Part shown: positions 1 through 9,017 of the stretch, one piece after another | How the letters are laid out: each line of letters begins with the position of its first letter | Numbering within the stretch: position 1 is the stretch's first letter | DNA from: Streptomyces sp. SLBN-31 | GTDB lineage: Bacteria; Actinomycetota; Actinomycetes; Streptomycetales; Streptomycetaceae | Assembly: GCF_006715395.1 (NCBI RefSeq) | Contig: NZ_VFNC01000001.1 | Location: forward strand, 1,178,001-1,242,000 | DNA length: 64,000 bases | Direction: 5' to 3' | Program-made: the position numbers and the translations under genes | Notes under the pieces: model-generated | What the model was told of the DNA's origin: nothing | The model's database searches: none | The model's input: only the letters and a program-made list of their open reading frames with translations

Positions 1-16
1 ACAGGGAGGTCTTCTC

Positions 17-466
17 ATGAGCGGGGCGAAGACGGCGGTCGAATGGCTGGCATCGGTGGCGCCCGATCCCCGGGCCTGCCGCTGGGCGTGGGAGCGCAAT
101 CCCCTCGGGGTCACGCTGCTGCCCGCGGGCAAGGCGTGGGACGTGCTGATCCTGCCGGGCGAGCTCGGTTATCCCACGCTCGACGTACTGACCCGGGTAC
201 TGGACCGGCCCGGCCCGGTCCTCGTCGACTTCGGCGACAACCGGATGGGGTTCTTCGTGCCGGCCGGCACGGCCGCCCGCTGGCTGGGCACCGGCATCCG
301 CACGGCCGGGGCCGGCACCTGGATCGTGGTGCCGTACCCGGGCCGCGCCACCGGGGGCGTGCGCTGGCTGGTGCCGCCGGACGGTTCGGCGACCCTCACC
401 GACCCGGCCCTGCTCGAACTGGCGATGCACGAGGCGGCGGCGGGCCTGGCCCAGGACGACGGCTGA
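17..466 (+). CDS. hypothetical protein, possibly primase/polymerase N-terminal-like
   Basis: A 149-residue soluble protein starting at ATG 17 behind an AGGGAGG-type ribosome site at 4-10. No signal peptide or membrane segment is visible. The middle (LLPAGKAWDVLILP, then VLVDFGDNRMGFFVPAGTA) resembles the short Streptomyces proteins annotated as bifunctional DNA primase/polymerase N-terminal domains, but I see no complete catalytic motif, so the call is tentative. It ends 12 bases before the -35 box of the chitinase promoter and is probably independent of it. The function is unknown. Confidence 0.6.
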   Translation: MSGAKTAVEWLASVAPDPRACRWAWERNPLGVTLLPAGKAWDVLILPGELGYPTLDVLTRVLDRPGPVLVDFGDNRMGFFVPAGTAARWLGTGIRTAGAGTWIVVPYPGRATGGVRWLVPPDGSATLTDPALLELAMHEAAAGLAQDDG

Positions 467-478
467 CGACGGGAGGTC

Positions 479-507
479 TTGACAACCGGATTGGTCTGGA
501 CCAAGTT
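479..507 (+). promoter_or_regulatory. chitinase promoter with DasR-responsive element (dre)
   Basis: A perfect -35 hexamer TTGACA (479-484) is followed by the near-palindrome TTGGTCTGGACCAA (491-504), which lies between the -35 box and a weak -10 (CAAGTT, 502-507). The Streptomyces dre consensus for DasR, the GlcNAc regulator, centres on TGGTCTAGACCA, and this copy differs by one base. Operators or direct repeats inside chitinase promoters are a known Streptomyces arrangement. The site implies repression by DasR and induction by chitin breakdown products. Confidence 0.75.
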
Positions 508-550
508 GGGCGCGCTCCACCCTCCAATTCCCCCCTGCCCGGAGGCCCTT

Positions 551-2356
551 GTGGATCGCCCCAGACGCACCAGGCCCGTCCTCGCCGCGCTCACGGCCGC
601 CCTGCTGGCCGTACCCGGCATCACCGCGCTCTCGTCGGCCGCCCGTGCGGCCGACGCGGACCTCGCACGGAACGGAGGCTTCGAGTCCGGACTGGACGGC
701 TGGAGCTGCACGGCGGGCACCACGGTCGGCTCACCCGTGCACAGCGGCGGCTCGGCACTGCAGGCGACCCCGGCCGGCAGTGACAACGCGCAGTGCGCGC
801 AGACGGTGACCGTGCAGCCGGACGCGCAGTACACGCTGTCCGGTTACTTCCGCGGCTCCTACGTCTACCTCGGCGCGTCCGGCACCGGCACCACCGACGT
901 CTCCACCTGGACCCAGTCCGCACCCGACTGGCAGCGGCTGACGACGAGCTTCCGGACCGGCCCGGCCACCACCAAGGTCACGATCCACACCCACGGCTGG
1001 TACGGCACCGGCGCCTACTACGCCGACGACATCTCCCTCGTCGGCCCGGGCGCGAGCACCGGACAGCCGCCGGCCGCCCCCACCGGTCTCACGGTCGGCG
1101 CCGTCACCTCCTCCTCCGCCACCCTGTCCTGGTCGGCGGTCACGGGTGCGACGAGTTACGCCGTCTACCGCGACGGCACCAAGGTCCGGACGGCGAGCGG
1201 CACTTCGGCGACCGTGACCGGCCTGTCCCCGTCCACCGCGTACGGCTTCCAGGTCGCCGCCGTGAACGCCGCGGGGGAGTCCGCGAGGTCGGCCACCGTC
1301 ACCGCCACCACCACGGCCGGGCCCTCGGGCGGCACCTCGGACCTGCCCGCCCACGCCCTGGTCGGCTACCTGCACGCGAGCTTCGCCAACGGCTCCGGCT
1401 ACACGCGCCTGGCCGACGTCCCCGACAGCTGGGACGTCATCGACCTGGCCTTCGGCGAGCCGACCTCCGCCACCTCCGGCGACATCCGCTTCACCCGCTG
1501 CCCGGTCACCGATTGCCCGAACGCCGAGTCCGACGCCGACTTCAAGGCGGCGATCAAGGCCAAGCAGGCAACGGGCAAGAAGGTGCTGATCTCGATCGGC
1601 GGCCAGAACGGCCAGGTCCAGCTCACCACGACCGCGGCCCGCGACGCCTTCGTCTCCTCCGTCTCGAACATCATCGACACCTACGGCCTCGACGGCCTGG
1701 ACATCGACTTCGAGGGCCACTCCCTGTCCCTGAACGCCGACGACACCGACTTCAGGAACCCCAAGACCCCGGTGATCGTGAATCTGATCTCGGCGCTGAA
1801 GACGCTCAAGGCCAGGTACGGCTCGAAGTTCGTCCTGACCATGGCCCCGGAGACCTTCTTCGTGCAGATGGGCTACCAGTACTACGGCACCGGCAAGTGG
1901 GGCGGCCAGGACCCCAGGTGCGGGGCCTACCTCCCGGTCATCCACGCCCTGCGCGACGACCTGACCCTGCTGCACGTCCAGGACTACAACTCCGGTCCGA
2001 TCATGGGCCTGGACAACCAGTACCACTCCATGGGCGGCGCCGACTTCCACATCGCCATGACCGACATGCTGCTCACCGGCTTCCCCGTCGCCGGCGACGC
2101 GAACAACGTCTTCCCGCCCCTGCGCCCCGACCAGGTGGCCATCGGCATGCCGGCGTCCACGAACGCGGGCAACGGCTACGTGGCGCCGGCCGAGGTCGTG
2201 AAGACCCTCGACTGTCTGACGAAGAGGTCCGGCTGCGGTTCGTACCCCACCCACGGCAGCTGGCCCGCCCTGCGCGGCCTGATGACCTGGTCGGTCAACT
2301 GGGACCGGTACTCGAACTGGGAGTTCCAGAAGACGTTCGACGGCTACTTCGGCTGA
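551..2356 (+). CDS. secreted chitinase, GH18, with carbohydrate-binding and fibronectin III domains
   Basis: A predicted endo-acting chitinase of 601 residues. The GTG at 551 is chosen because GGAGG (541-545) sits five bases upstream and because the possible upstream start at 479 lies inside the promoter. The order is a signal peptide (about 1-34, ending near AARA/ADA), an N-terminal carbohydrate-binding-like beta domain (about 35-170, GGFESGLDGW), an FN3 module (about 174-260), and a GH18 barrel (about 265-600). The family motif DGLDIDFE is complete and the general acid is Glu388. Chitinases of this layout are exported and regulated by GlcNAc. The last 13 bases overlap the stop of the convergent PAP2 gene. 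Confidence 0.93.
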   Translation: MDRPRRTRPVLAALTAALLAVPGITALSSAARAADADLARNGGFESGLDGWSCTAGTTVGSPVHSGGSALQATPAGSDNAQCAQTVTVQPDAQYTLSGYFRGSYVYLGASGTGTTDVSTWTQSAPDWQRLTTSFRTGPATTKVTIHTHGWYGTGAYYADDISLVGPGASTGQPPAAPTGLTVGAVTSSSATLSWSAVTGATSYAVYRDGTKVRTASGTSATVTGLSPSTAYGFQVAAVNAAGESARSATVTATTTAGPSGGTSDLPAHALVGYLHASFANGSGYTRLADVPDSWDVIDLAFGEPTSATSGDIRFTRCPVTDCPNAESDADFKAAIKAKQATGKKVLISIGGQNGQVQLTTTAARDAFVSSVSNIIDTYGLDGLDIDFEGHSLSLNADDTDFRNPKTPVIVNLISALKTLKARYGSKFVLTMAPETFFVQMGYQYYGTGKWGGQDPRCGAYLPVIHALRDDLTLLHVQDYNSGPIMGLDNQYHSMGGADFHIAMTDMLLTGFPVAGDANNVFPPLRPDQVAIGMPASTNAGNGYVAPAEVVKTLDCLTKRSGCGSYPTHGSWPALRGLMTWSVNWDRYSNWEFQKTFDGYFG

Positions 2357-3183
2357 CGGCCGCCGCGGCCGCTCCGGCCGAGGAACACCCACAGGCCCGT
2401 CAGCAGCACCGCGCACAGGCACCAGCTGGCCACGACGTCCAGTGGCCAGTGGTAGCCGCGCAGGACCAGGCCGAAACCGACGGCCAGATTGAGGACGGCG
2501 CAGGCGGCGACGGCTGCGCGGCGGACGTGGACGCCGCGCAGCCAGGGGAGGAGGAGCAGGGTCGCCGCGCCGTAGGCGACGGAGGCGGTGGCCGTGTGGC
2601 CGGAGGGGTAGTAGCCGGTGCCGGGGCCCGTGACCGGCGGGCCCGGCCGGTCCACCAGCACCTTGAGCGGCACCACCAGCGCCGGGACCAGGGTCATCAG
2701 CACCGCCGCCGCGAGGGGCGGCAGCCACCACCGGTACACACCGGCGGTACGGCCCTGCCGGGCGACGTACGCGATGACGACGGCGAGCGCGGGGACCGCG
2801 ACGGTGACGTTGCCCAGGTCGGCGAGGGCGCCGTAGAAGCGCCGCGGATCGACGAGTGCGTGGCTGACCCGCTCGTCCACGCGCAAAAGCAGGCCGCCGG
2901 AGACGACCTGCCAGGTGATGAGCGCGAAGCACAGGGCCGGAAGCCCGAGAAGGAGGAAGAGGAGGGTCGGCCGCCCCGGAACAGGGGGGGTGGTTCCGAG
3001 GCGGCCGTCCAGACCGGATCGACGCCCACCCCGGGGGGTTTGGGGCGGGCGACTGTCCGATCGGTGAGGAGATCCGGAGCCGGAAGCTCCGGGAGTGTGC
3101 GCGAGGGCACGACCAGGTCGTAGCTGGGGAGGCCACGGCCTGAGTTCGCCCACAGTCCCCTGTGGGCGGGGTGTATCTCTCAT
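2344..3183 (-). CDS. PAP2-family membrane phosphatase
   Basis: An integral membrane phosphatase-like protein with about five or six hydrophobic segments. The PAP2 motifs are KVLVDRP, PSGH (in YYPSGHTATA) and RGYHWPLD, so the catalytic His residues and Asp are present. The first motif has a shorter Lys-to-RP spacing than the textbook form. The start is uncertain. ATG at 3183 gives 279 residues with a long Pro-rich leader. It has no Shine-Dalgarno, but a TAGGTT -10 lies eight bases upstream, which would suit leaderless transcription. GTG at 3153 is the alternative. The natural substrate (a lipid phosphate or undecaprenyl diphosphate) cannot be told. It is convergent with the chitinase. Confidence 0.8.
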   Translation of the reverse strand: MRDTPRPQGTVGELRPWPPQLRPGRALAHTPGASGSGSPHRSDSRPPQTPRGGRRSGLDGRLGTTPPVPGRPTLLFLLLGLPALCFALITWQVVSGGLLLRVDERVSHALVDPRRFYGALADLGNVTVAVPALAVVIAYVARQGRTAGVYRWWLPPLAAAVLMTLVPALVVPLKVLVDRPGPPVTGPGTGYYPSGHTATASVAYGAATLLLLPWLRGVHVRRAAVAACAVLNLAVGFGLVLRGYHWPLDVVASWCLCAVLLTGLWVFLGRSGRGGRQPK

Positions 3184-3329
3184 CTGGGTAGAACCTACGG
3201 CAGCTCGGTGGCCGAAGACAGGCGGAAACCCGTCCCGCCATCCACCCCGCACACGTTCTTCACACGGCCTGCCGCTCACCGGAAGCCGGAGGGCGCGCAC
3301 GCGGTGCATGAGCTGCGGATTCCGTTTGC

Positions 3330-4664
3330 TCAGATGCGCGCGAACGCCTGCTCGATGATGTCGAGGCCCTCGCTGAGGAGGTCCTCGCCGATGACCAGCG
3401 GGGGCAGGAAGCGGAGCACGTTGCCGTAGGTGCCACAGGTCAGGACCAGCAGGCCCTCCTGGTGGCAGGCCTTCGCCAGCGCGGCGGTCGCCTCCGGGTT
3501 CGGCTCCTTGGTCGCGCGGTCCTTGACCAGCTCGATGGCGATCATCGCGCCACGGCCGCGCACGTCGCCGATGACGTCGAACTTCTCGGCCATGGCGGTC
3601 AGGCGCGCCTTCATGACCGCCTCGATGTCCTTCGCCCGGGCGTTGAGGTCGAGCTCCTTCATCGTCTCGATGGCGCCGAGCGCACCGGCGCAGGCGACCG
3701 GGTTGCCGCCGTAGGTGCCGCCCAGGCCGCCCGCGTGCGCGGCGTCCATGATCTCGGCGCGGCCCGTGACGGCGGCGAGCGGCAGACCGCCCGCGATGCC
3801 CTTGGCGGTGGTGATCAGGTCCGGGACGATGCCCTCGTCCTCGCAGGCGAACCACTGACCGGTCCGGCAGAAGCCGCTCTGGATCTCGTCCGCGACGAAG
3901 ACGATGCCGTTGTCCGAGGCGAACTTGCTGATCGCGGGCAGGAAGCCCTTGGCGGGCTCGATGAAGCCGCCCTCGCCGAGCACCGGCTCGATGATGATCG
4001 CGGCCACGTTCTCCGGGCCGACCTGCTTGGTGATCTGGTCGATGGCCTGCGCGGCGGCCTCCGGGCCGGCGTTCTCCGGGCCGGTCGGCCAGCGGTAGCC
4101 GTACGCCACGGGGACGCGGTACACCTCGGGCGCGAACGGACCGAAGCCGTGCTTGTACGGCATGTTCTTCGCCGTCAGCGCCATCGTGAGGTTGGTGCGG
4201 CCGTGGTAGCCGTGATCGAACACGACGACGGCCTGGCGCTTGGTGTACGCACGGGCGATCTTGACGGCGTTCTCGACGGCCTCGGCGCCGGAGTTGAACA
4301 GCGCCGACTTCTTCGCGTGGTCACCCGGGGTGAGCTCGGCGAGCGCCTCGGCGACCGCCACGTAGCCCTCGTACGGGGTGACCATGAAACAGGTGTGGGT
4401 GAAGTCCGCGAGCTGCGCGGACGCCCGGCGTACGACGGCCTCGGCGGAGGCGCCGACGCTCGTCACCGCGATGCCGGAACCGAAGTCGATCAGCCGGTTG
4501 CCGTCGACGTCCTCGATGATCCCGCCGCCCGCGCGCGCGGTGAACACGGGCAGCACGGAGCCCACGCCCTGCGCGACCGCGGCGGTGCGGCGGGCCTGCA
4601 GCTCCTGCGACTTCGGGCCGGGGATGGCGGTGACGACGCGGCGCTCCTGCGGAAGTGCGCTCAT
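3330..4664 (-). CDS. gabT: 4-aminobutyrate aminotransferase (class III, PLP-dependent)
   Basis: A 444-residue class III aminotransferase predicted to convert 4-aminobutyrate and 2-oxoglutarate into succinate semialdehyde and glutamate. The ATG at 4664 follows AGGAG with a seven-base gap. Visible features are the PLP-binding region (SGAEAVENAVKIAR, then HGYHGRT), the VADEIQSGFCRTG segment with the PLP-contacting Asp, and the Schiff-base lysine in TTAKGIAGGLP (Lys288). The length is normal. It is divergent from the 704-residue ATPase gene and lies near a PucR regulator and an aldehyde dehydrogenase, which fits a GABA route. Substrate specificity among omega-aminotransferases is inferred. Confidence 0.88.
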   Translation of the reverse strand: MSALPQERRVVTAIPGPKSQELQARRTAAVAQGVGSVLPVFTARAGGGIIEDVDGNRLIDFGSGIAVTSVGASAEAVVRRASAQLADFTHTCFMVTPYEGYVAVAEALAELTPGDHAKKSALFNSGAEAVENAVKIARAYTKRQAVVVFDHGYHGRTNLTMALTAKNMPYKHGFGPFAPEVYRVPVAYGYRWPTGPENAGPEAAAQAIDQITKQVGPENVAAIIIEPVLGEGGFIEPAKGFLPAISKFASDNGIVFVADEIQSGFCRTGQWFACEDEGIVPDLITTAKGIAGGLPLAAVTGRAEIMDAAHAGGLGGTYGGNPVACAGALGAIETMKELDLNARAKDIEAVMKARLTAMAEKFDVIGDVRGRGAMIAIELVKDRATKEPNPEATAALAKACHQEGLLVLTCGTYGNVLRFLPPLVIGEDLLSEGLDIIEQAFARI

Positions 4665-4963
4665 GAGGGGCTCCTGGGGGGAATTGCGGTTTCTTGCCTT
4701 CTTTTCTTCTCGCAGGCTAGGGCGGGGGGAGGGGAGTGGGCATGCTCCATGTGGGCGGTGTCGGCGATTCGCGTTGTCCGCGGTGGACATAGCGCGCCGA
4801 CGGGGAGGCCTCCACCGGGCCGGGGCGGCGGCGCGGCACCGGCGCCGGACCCCGTCCGGACCGTCCCGCGCCGCCCGGCCCCGTAATCGGTGAACTCCCT
4901 TGCCGGGGGCGTTAGATTGACCGCTGAAGGTCGACGGAAGCGGCTGGTCAGGGAGCGAGGGCG

Positions 4964-7078
4964 ATGGACAGCGACGGGACGCAGGACGCGCGGGGTACGC
5001 ATGCGAATCCTGTGCCACGGGCACGCTCCGCCGTACCACCGAGGCCTACGGAGGCGCCGGGCGTGCCGCCGCGGCCCGACAGCTCGGCGTTCCTGGCCTG
5101 GCTGCGCACGCCGCGGCCCGAGGCACTGCCCGGTGTGTGGCGGTTCGGGCACCGGCCCCGGGCGGCGGAGGAACCGGAGCTCATCCCCGCCCGCCAGCTG
5201 ATCGGCGGTGCGCTGATCGCCTTCCTCGTCGGCTGGCTGATCTGGTCGCTGCTGTGGAACGGCTACCTCGGCGGCTGGTGGCTGCTCCCGCTCTACGCGA
5301 TGATCCCCGACTCCTGGGCCTCGCCGCACAGCTTCGCCTCCGTCGTGGTCGTCTACGCCTACTACGTGCTCATCGCCCTGGTCATCATGATCGGCGTGGG
5401 CCGGCTCGGCCGCTGGTCGGAGATCTGGCGCCGCTACGGCCCGCCGGCCTGGAGCGGCAAGTCGTCCGAGTCGGGTGCCGAACGGCCGCCCACCCCCGAA
5501 CAGGATCCCGCCGAGTGGCCGCAGCTGCGCGCCGTCGGTGCCGTCGACGCGGCCGAGCGGCTCGCCGCCGAGGCCCGCGCCGGTCTGATGCGGGACGTCG
5601 ACCACGCCCGCATCTCCCGCGCCTGGCAGGGCGTGCGCAACGGCCGTCACGACCTCGCCGCCTTCACCGGCGCCGTGCTCGAGAACGGCTCCGCCGCCTG
5701 TCTGCACCCCTCCGGCGAACGCGACCTGCCCGCCCGCATCGCCCGCCACGACCTCCTCACCGGTCAGGTGCGGCTCGGCATCGCCGCCGACGACCCCCGC
5801 AACCCCTACGCCTACCGCGGGGCCGGGCTCGCCCTCGGTCCCGATCTGCTCGGCACCTCCCTGCTGGCGGTCGGCCCGGCCGGCTCCGGCAAGACCGGCA
5901 CGGTGATCCGGCCGCTCGCCGAGTCGCTGTGCCTGCACGCCCTCGCCGGACGGGCCGCGGTCGTCGTGGTCGGCGCGGCGGGCGCCGGGCTCGGCCCGGC
6001 CGACGCCTACGACGTGGTCGTACGCGTCGGGAACCCGGATTCGGTGTACGACCTGGACCTGTACGGCGGGACGAGCGACCCCGACGAGGCCGCCGCCGTG
6101 CTCGCCGAGGCGCTCGTCGGGGATCTCGCCGATCCGCACCCCGGCAGCGACAGCCGGCGTTCCACGACCGTGCTCGCCCAGCTCCTCGGGCCGTTCCGGG
6201 CGGTCCACGGCCGCTTCCCCTCCGTACCGGAGCTGCGGCAGCTGCTGGACGGGGCGCCCGGTCCGCTGGCCGAGCTGCGGACGGCGCTCGAGGGCTCCGG
6301 GCAGGAGTCGCTGGTGCGCGAACTGGACGCCCGACAGCGGCAGTCGGCGCACCCCGGCGATGTCGCGGCGGTCCTCGCGGACCGGGTGGCGCTGCTCGAC
6401 CGGCCCGCCTTCGCCGGGTTCTTCGACACCTCGGGGCAGACGAAGCCGTTCTCGCTCAAGGCGCTCGACCACCCGGTGCGGGTCCGTGTCGACCTGCCCG
6501 AGCGCGGGCACGCGGACGCCTCGCGGATGCTGGCCCGGCTGGTGCTCGCGCAGTTCACGGCGAGCGTGGCCGTGCGCGAGGACCGCTCGCTGTTCGCCTG
6601 TCTGGTGCTGGACGACGCGACCGGGGTCGTCACCCCGGAGGCGGTTCGCGGCATCCAGCGGCTGCGGTCGGCGAACGCGGGCGCCGTGCTCACGCTGCGC
6701 ACGCTGGACGACGTACCGAGGCCCTTGCGCGGTCCGCTGCTCGGCGCCGCCGGGTGCCGCATGGCGCTGTCCGGGCTGACCCCGTGGGACGGGCAGGACT
6801 TCGCCGAGGTGTGGGGCAAGGAGTGGATCGAGGCACGGGACGTCACCGACCGGCAGATCATCGCCGAGACGCCCGCCGGGAAGGCCCTGCACATGCTGCG
6901 CCGCGTGATCACCGGCAAGGCGCCGACCCAGCGCGCCGTCACCGTCCGCCAGGTCGAACGCGAGCGTTGGTCGGCGTCCGAACTGGCGCACGGGGTGCCA
7001 CCGGGCCACGCCGTACTGTCCCTGACCGACGTCAAGGGCGAGCACGCGCCTCCGCTGCTGGTGGATCTGCGGGGCTAG
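4964..7078 (+). CDS. membrane-anchored P-loop ATPase related to conjugation/FtsK-type ATPases
   Basis: A 704-residue protein. After a Pro-rich N-terminus there are two hydrophobic segments (about 78-105 and 122-145), then a cytoplasmic part with a Walker A motif GPAGSGKT (Gly304-Thr311) and a Walker B LVLDDATG (Asp550-Asp551). This layout resembles TraD/VirD4-type coupling ATPases, and Streptomyces genomes carry such genes away from plasmids as conserved 'ATP/GTP-binding proteins'. ATG 4964 follows GGGAG. No relaxase, replication or attachment genes lie nearby, so a role in conjugation is not supported. The cargo is unknown. Confidence 0.75.
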   Translation: MDSDGTQDARGTHANPVPRARSAVPPRPTEAPGVPPRPDSSAFLAWLRTPRPEALPGVWRFGHRPRAAEEPELIPARQLIGGALIAFLVGWLIWSLLWNGYLGGWWLLPLYAMIPDSWASPHSFASVVVVYAYYVLIALVIMIGVGRLGRWSEIWRRYGPPAWSGKSSESGAERPPTPEQDPAEWPQLRAVGAVDAAERLAAEARAGLMRDVDHARISRAWQGVRNGRHDLAAFTGAVLENGSAACLHPSGERDLPARIARHDLLTGQVRLGIAADDPRNPYAYRGAGLALGPDLLGTSLLAVGPAGSGKTGTVIRPLAESLCLHALAGRAAVVVVGAAGAGLGPADAYDVVVRVGNPDSVYDLDLYGGTSDPDEAAAVLAEALVGDLADPHPGSDSRRSTTVLAQLLGPFRAVHGRFPSVPELRQLLDGAPGPLAELRTALEGSGQESLVRELDARQRQSAHPGDVAAVLADRVALLDRPAFAGFFDTSGQTKPFSLKALDHPVRVRVDLPERGHADASRMLARLVLAQFTASVAVREDRSLFACLVLDDATGVVTPEAVRGIQRLRSANAGAVLTLRTLDDVPRPLRGPLLGAAGCRMALSGLTPWDGQDFAEVWGKEWIEARDVTDRQIIAETPAGKALHMLRRVITGKAPTQRAVTVRQVERERWSASELAHGVPPGHAVLSLTDVKGEHAPPLLVDLRG

Positions 7079-7225
7079 GGCGGCTCCGGGTCCGGGCTTT
7101 CGGGTGACCGGGTGACCGTACGGTGAGGCAGAATCGCCATAGGGTGTTCATACGTGACGGCCAAATGATCACCACGTTCGCCCGATCCCCACAGCCCGCC
7201 CGAGCCTCGCAGACCTGAAGGCCTC

Positions 7226-8887
7226 ATGCCCCTGACCCTCGCCGCGCTCGTCCACCACTCCGCGCTCAAGCTGACCGTGCGGGCGGGTGAGGACCGGCTG
7301 GACGTGCCCGTCCGCTGGGCCCACGTCAGCGAGCTCGCCGACCCGGTGCCCTACATGGAGGGCGGGGAGCTGCTGCTGATCACCGCGCTCAAGCTGGACG
7401 CGGAGGACCCGGAGGCGATGCGCCGGTATGTGAAGCGGCTGGTGGGGGCCGGGGTCGTCGGGCTCGGCTTCGCCGTCGGCGTCAACTACGACGAGACACC
7501 CAAGGCGCTCGTCGACGCGGCCGAGGAGGAGGGGCTGCCGCTCCTCGAAGTGCCGCGCCGCACCCCCTTCCTGGCCATCAGCAAGGCGGTGTCCGCGGCC
7601 AACGCGGCGGACCAGTACCGGGCGGTGACGGCAGGCTTCGCCGCCCAGCGCGAGCTGACCAAACAGGCCATCGCCGAGGGCCCGGAGGGCCTGCTGTCCG
7701 CGCTCGCCTCACAGGTCGACGGCTGGGCGGCGCTCTACGACGCCTCGGGCACCGTCGTCGCCACCGCGCCGGAGTGGGCGGGCCGGCGGGCCGCCCGGCT
7801 GACGGCGGACGTGGAGCGGCTGCGCGAGCGGCCGGCGCCGGCGTCGTCGGTGGTGGGCGGCCCGGAGAACGAGGACCGCGTCGAACTGCACTCGCTGGGC
7901 ACCGGCCGGCGGCCGCGCGCCGCGCTGGCCGTCGGAACGGCCGCGGCACCCGGCACCGCCGAGCGCTACGCCGTCCACTCGGCGATCGCGCTGCTCACCC
8001 TCACGACGGAGCGCTCGCGCTCCCTGCAGGCGGCCGAGCAGCGGCTCGGGGCGGCGGTGCTCAGGATGCTGCTCGCCGGGGAACCGGACCACGCGCGAGC
8101 GGTGGCCGGCGGTCTGTACGGCGGGCTGCTCGACGCGCCCTTCCGGATGATCGTCGCCGAGGCGGCCCCGTCGGCGCCGCGCATGTCCGTCGACTCGCAC
8201 GCCCCCGCGGGGGTGGCCGCCCACGCCGCGCACGGCGATCCGCTCGCCGCGCTCGCCGAGGCCGTGGAGTCGGCCGCCGCGCGGGCCGGGGAGGCGGTGC
8301 TGGTGGTGCCCGAGGGGGAGGGCGAAGGGCTGCGGCTCGTCGTGCTCGCGGCGGACGGGGGCGCGGCGGTCGCCGCCTGCGCGGAGTACGCGGCGGGCCT
8401 GGAGGCCGCGCGGACCGGAACGGTGGTGCGCGAGCAGACGGGCGGCGCGGACGAGGGCGAGCTGGTCGTGGGGGTGTCCGCGCCCGTGGGGCCGGTCGCC
8501 GCTGCCGCCGCCTACAAGCAGGCCGAGCAGGCACTGTCGGTGGCCCGCCGACGCGGCCGGGCGTACGTGGAGCACGAGCAGCTGGCGGCGGGGTCGGTGG
8601 TGCCGCTGCTGGCCGACGACGCGGTCAAGGCGTTCGCCGACGGGCTGCTGCGGCCGCTGTACGAACACGACGCGACCGGACGGGGCGACCTGGTGGCCTC
8701 GCTGCGGGCCTGGCTGTCGCGGCACGGGCAGTGGGACGCGGCCGCCGCGGACCTGGGGGTTCACCGGCACACGCTGCGCTACCGGATGCGGCGGGTGGAG
8801 GAGATCCTGGGGCGCTCGCTGGACGATCCGGACGTGCGGATGGAGCTGTGGCTGGCCCTGAAGGCGGTGGCGGCGGAACACGGCTGA
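7226..8887 (+). CDS. PucR-family transcriptional regulator
   Basis: A 553-residue regulator with the standard PucR layout: a purine-catabolism N-terminal domain (about 1-125, starting LTLAALVHHSALKLTVRAG), a central GGDEF-like region (about 300-400), and a C-terminal helix-turn-helix (about 490-540, AAADLGVHRHTLRYRMRRVEEILG). PucR proteins usually activate catabolic operons in response to a nitrogenous substrate. It lies just upstream of the aldehyde dehydrogenase and close to the divergent aminotransferase, so a 4-aminobutyrate or related amine regulon is the likely target. ATG 7226 has GAAGG at 7217-7221. Confidence 0.88.
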   Translation: MPLTLAALVHHSALKLTVRAGEDRLDVPVRWAHVSELADPVPYMEGGELLLITALKLDAEDPEAMRRYVKRLVGAGVVGLGFAVGVNYDETPKALVDAAEEEGLPLLEVPRRTPFLAISKAVSAANAADQYRAVTAGFAAQRELTKQAIAEGPEGLLSALASQVDGWAALYDASGTVVATAPEWAGRRAARLTADVERLRERPAPASSVVGGPENEDRVELHSLGTGRRPRAALAVGTAAAPGTAERYAVHSAIALLTLTTERSRSLQAAEQRLGAAVLRMLLAGEPDHARAVAGGLYGGLLDAPFRMIVAEAAPSAPRMSVDSHAPAGVAAHAAHGDPLAALAEAVESAAARAGEAVLVVPEGEGEGLRLVVLAADGGAAVAACAEYAAGLEAARTGTVVREQTGGADEGELVVGVSAPVGPVAAAAAYKQAEQALSVARRRGRAYVEHEQLAAGSVVPLLADDAVKAFADGLLRPLYEHDATGRGDLVASLRAWLSRHGQWDAAAADLGVHRHTLRYRMRRVEEILGRSLDDPDVRMELWLALKAVAAEHG

Positions 8888-9017
8888 GGCGCCAAACCGT
8901 AGCGTCGGCGGCGGTCACTGCTCCACCCTGGACAAACACCTCCCCGGACGGCCCGCCCTACCGTGGACCCGAACGCCACGAACAGCACCCCCAACGGGAA
9001 GGGCCGGGACTCGCACA

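Noticed and set aside
479..550. Upstream start for the chitinase (TTG 479)
   Set aside because: The segment contains the -35 box and the dre. The GTG at 551 has a ribosome site and leads directly into a signal peptide.
731..3241. Long antisense open frame of 836 codons across the chitinase and PAP2 genes
   Set aside because: Its composition is Arg/Gly/Val-rich shadow coding, typical of the complementary strand of high-GC genes. The GH18 motifs lie on the other strand.
4964..7078. An integrated plasmid or conjugative element at the TraD-like ATPase
   Set aside because: No integrase, attachment site, replication or other transfer gene is seen nearby, and base use is normal.
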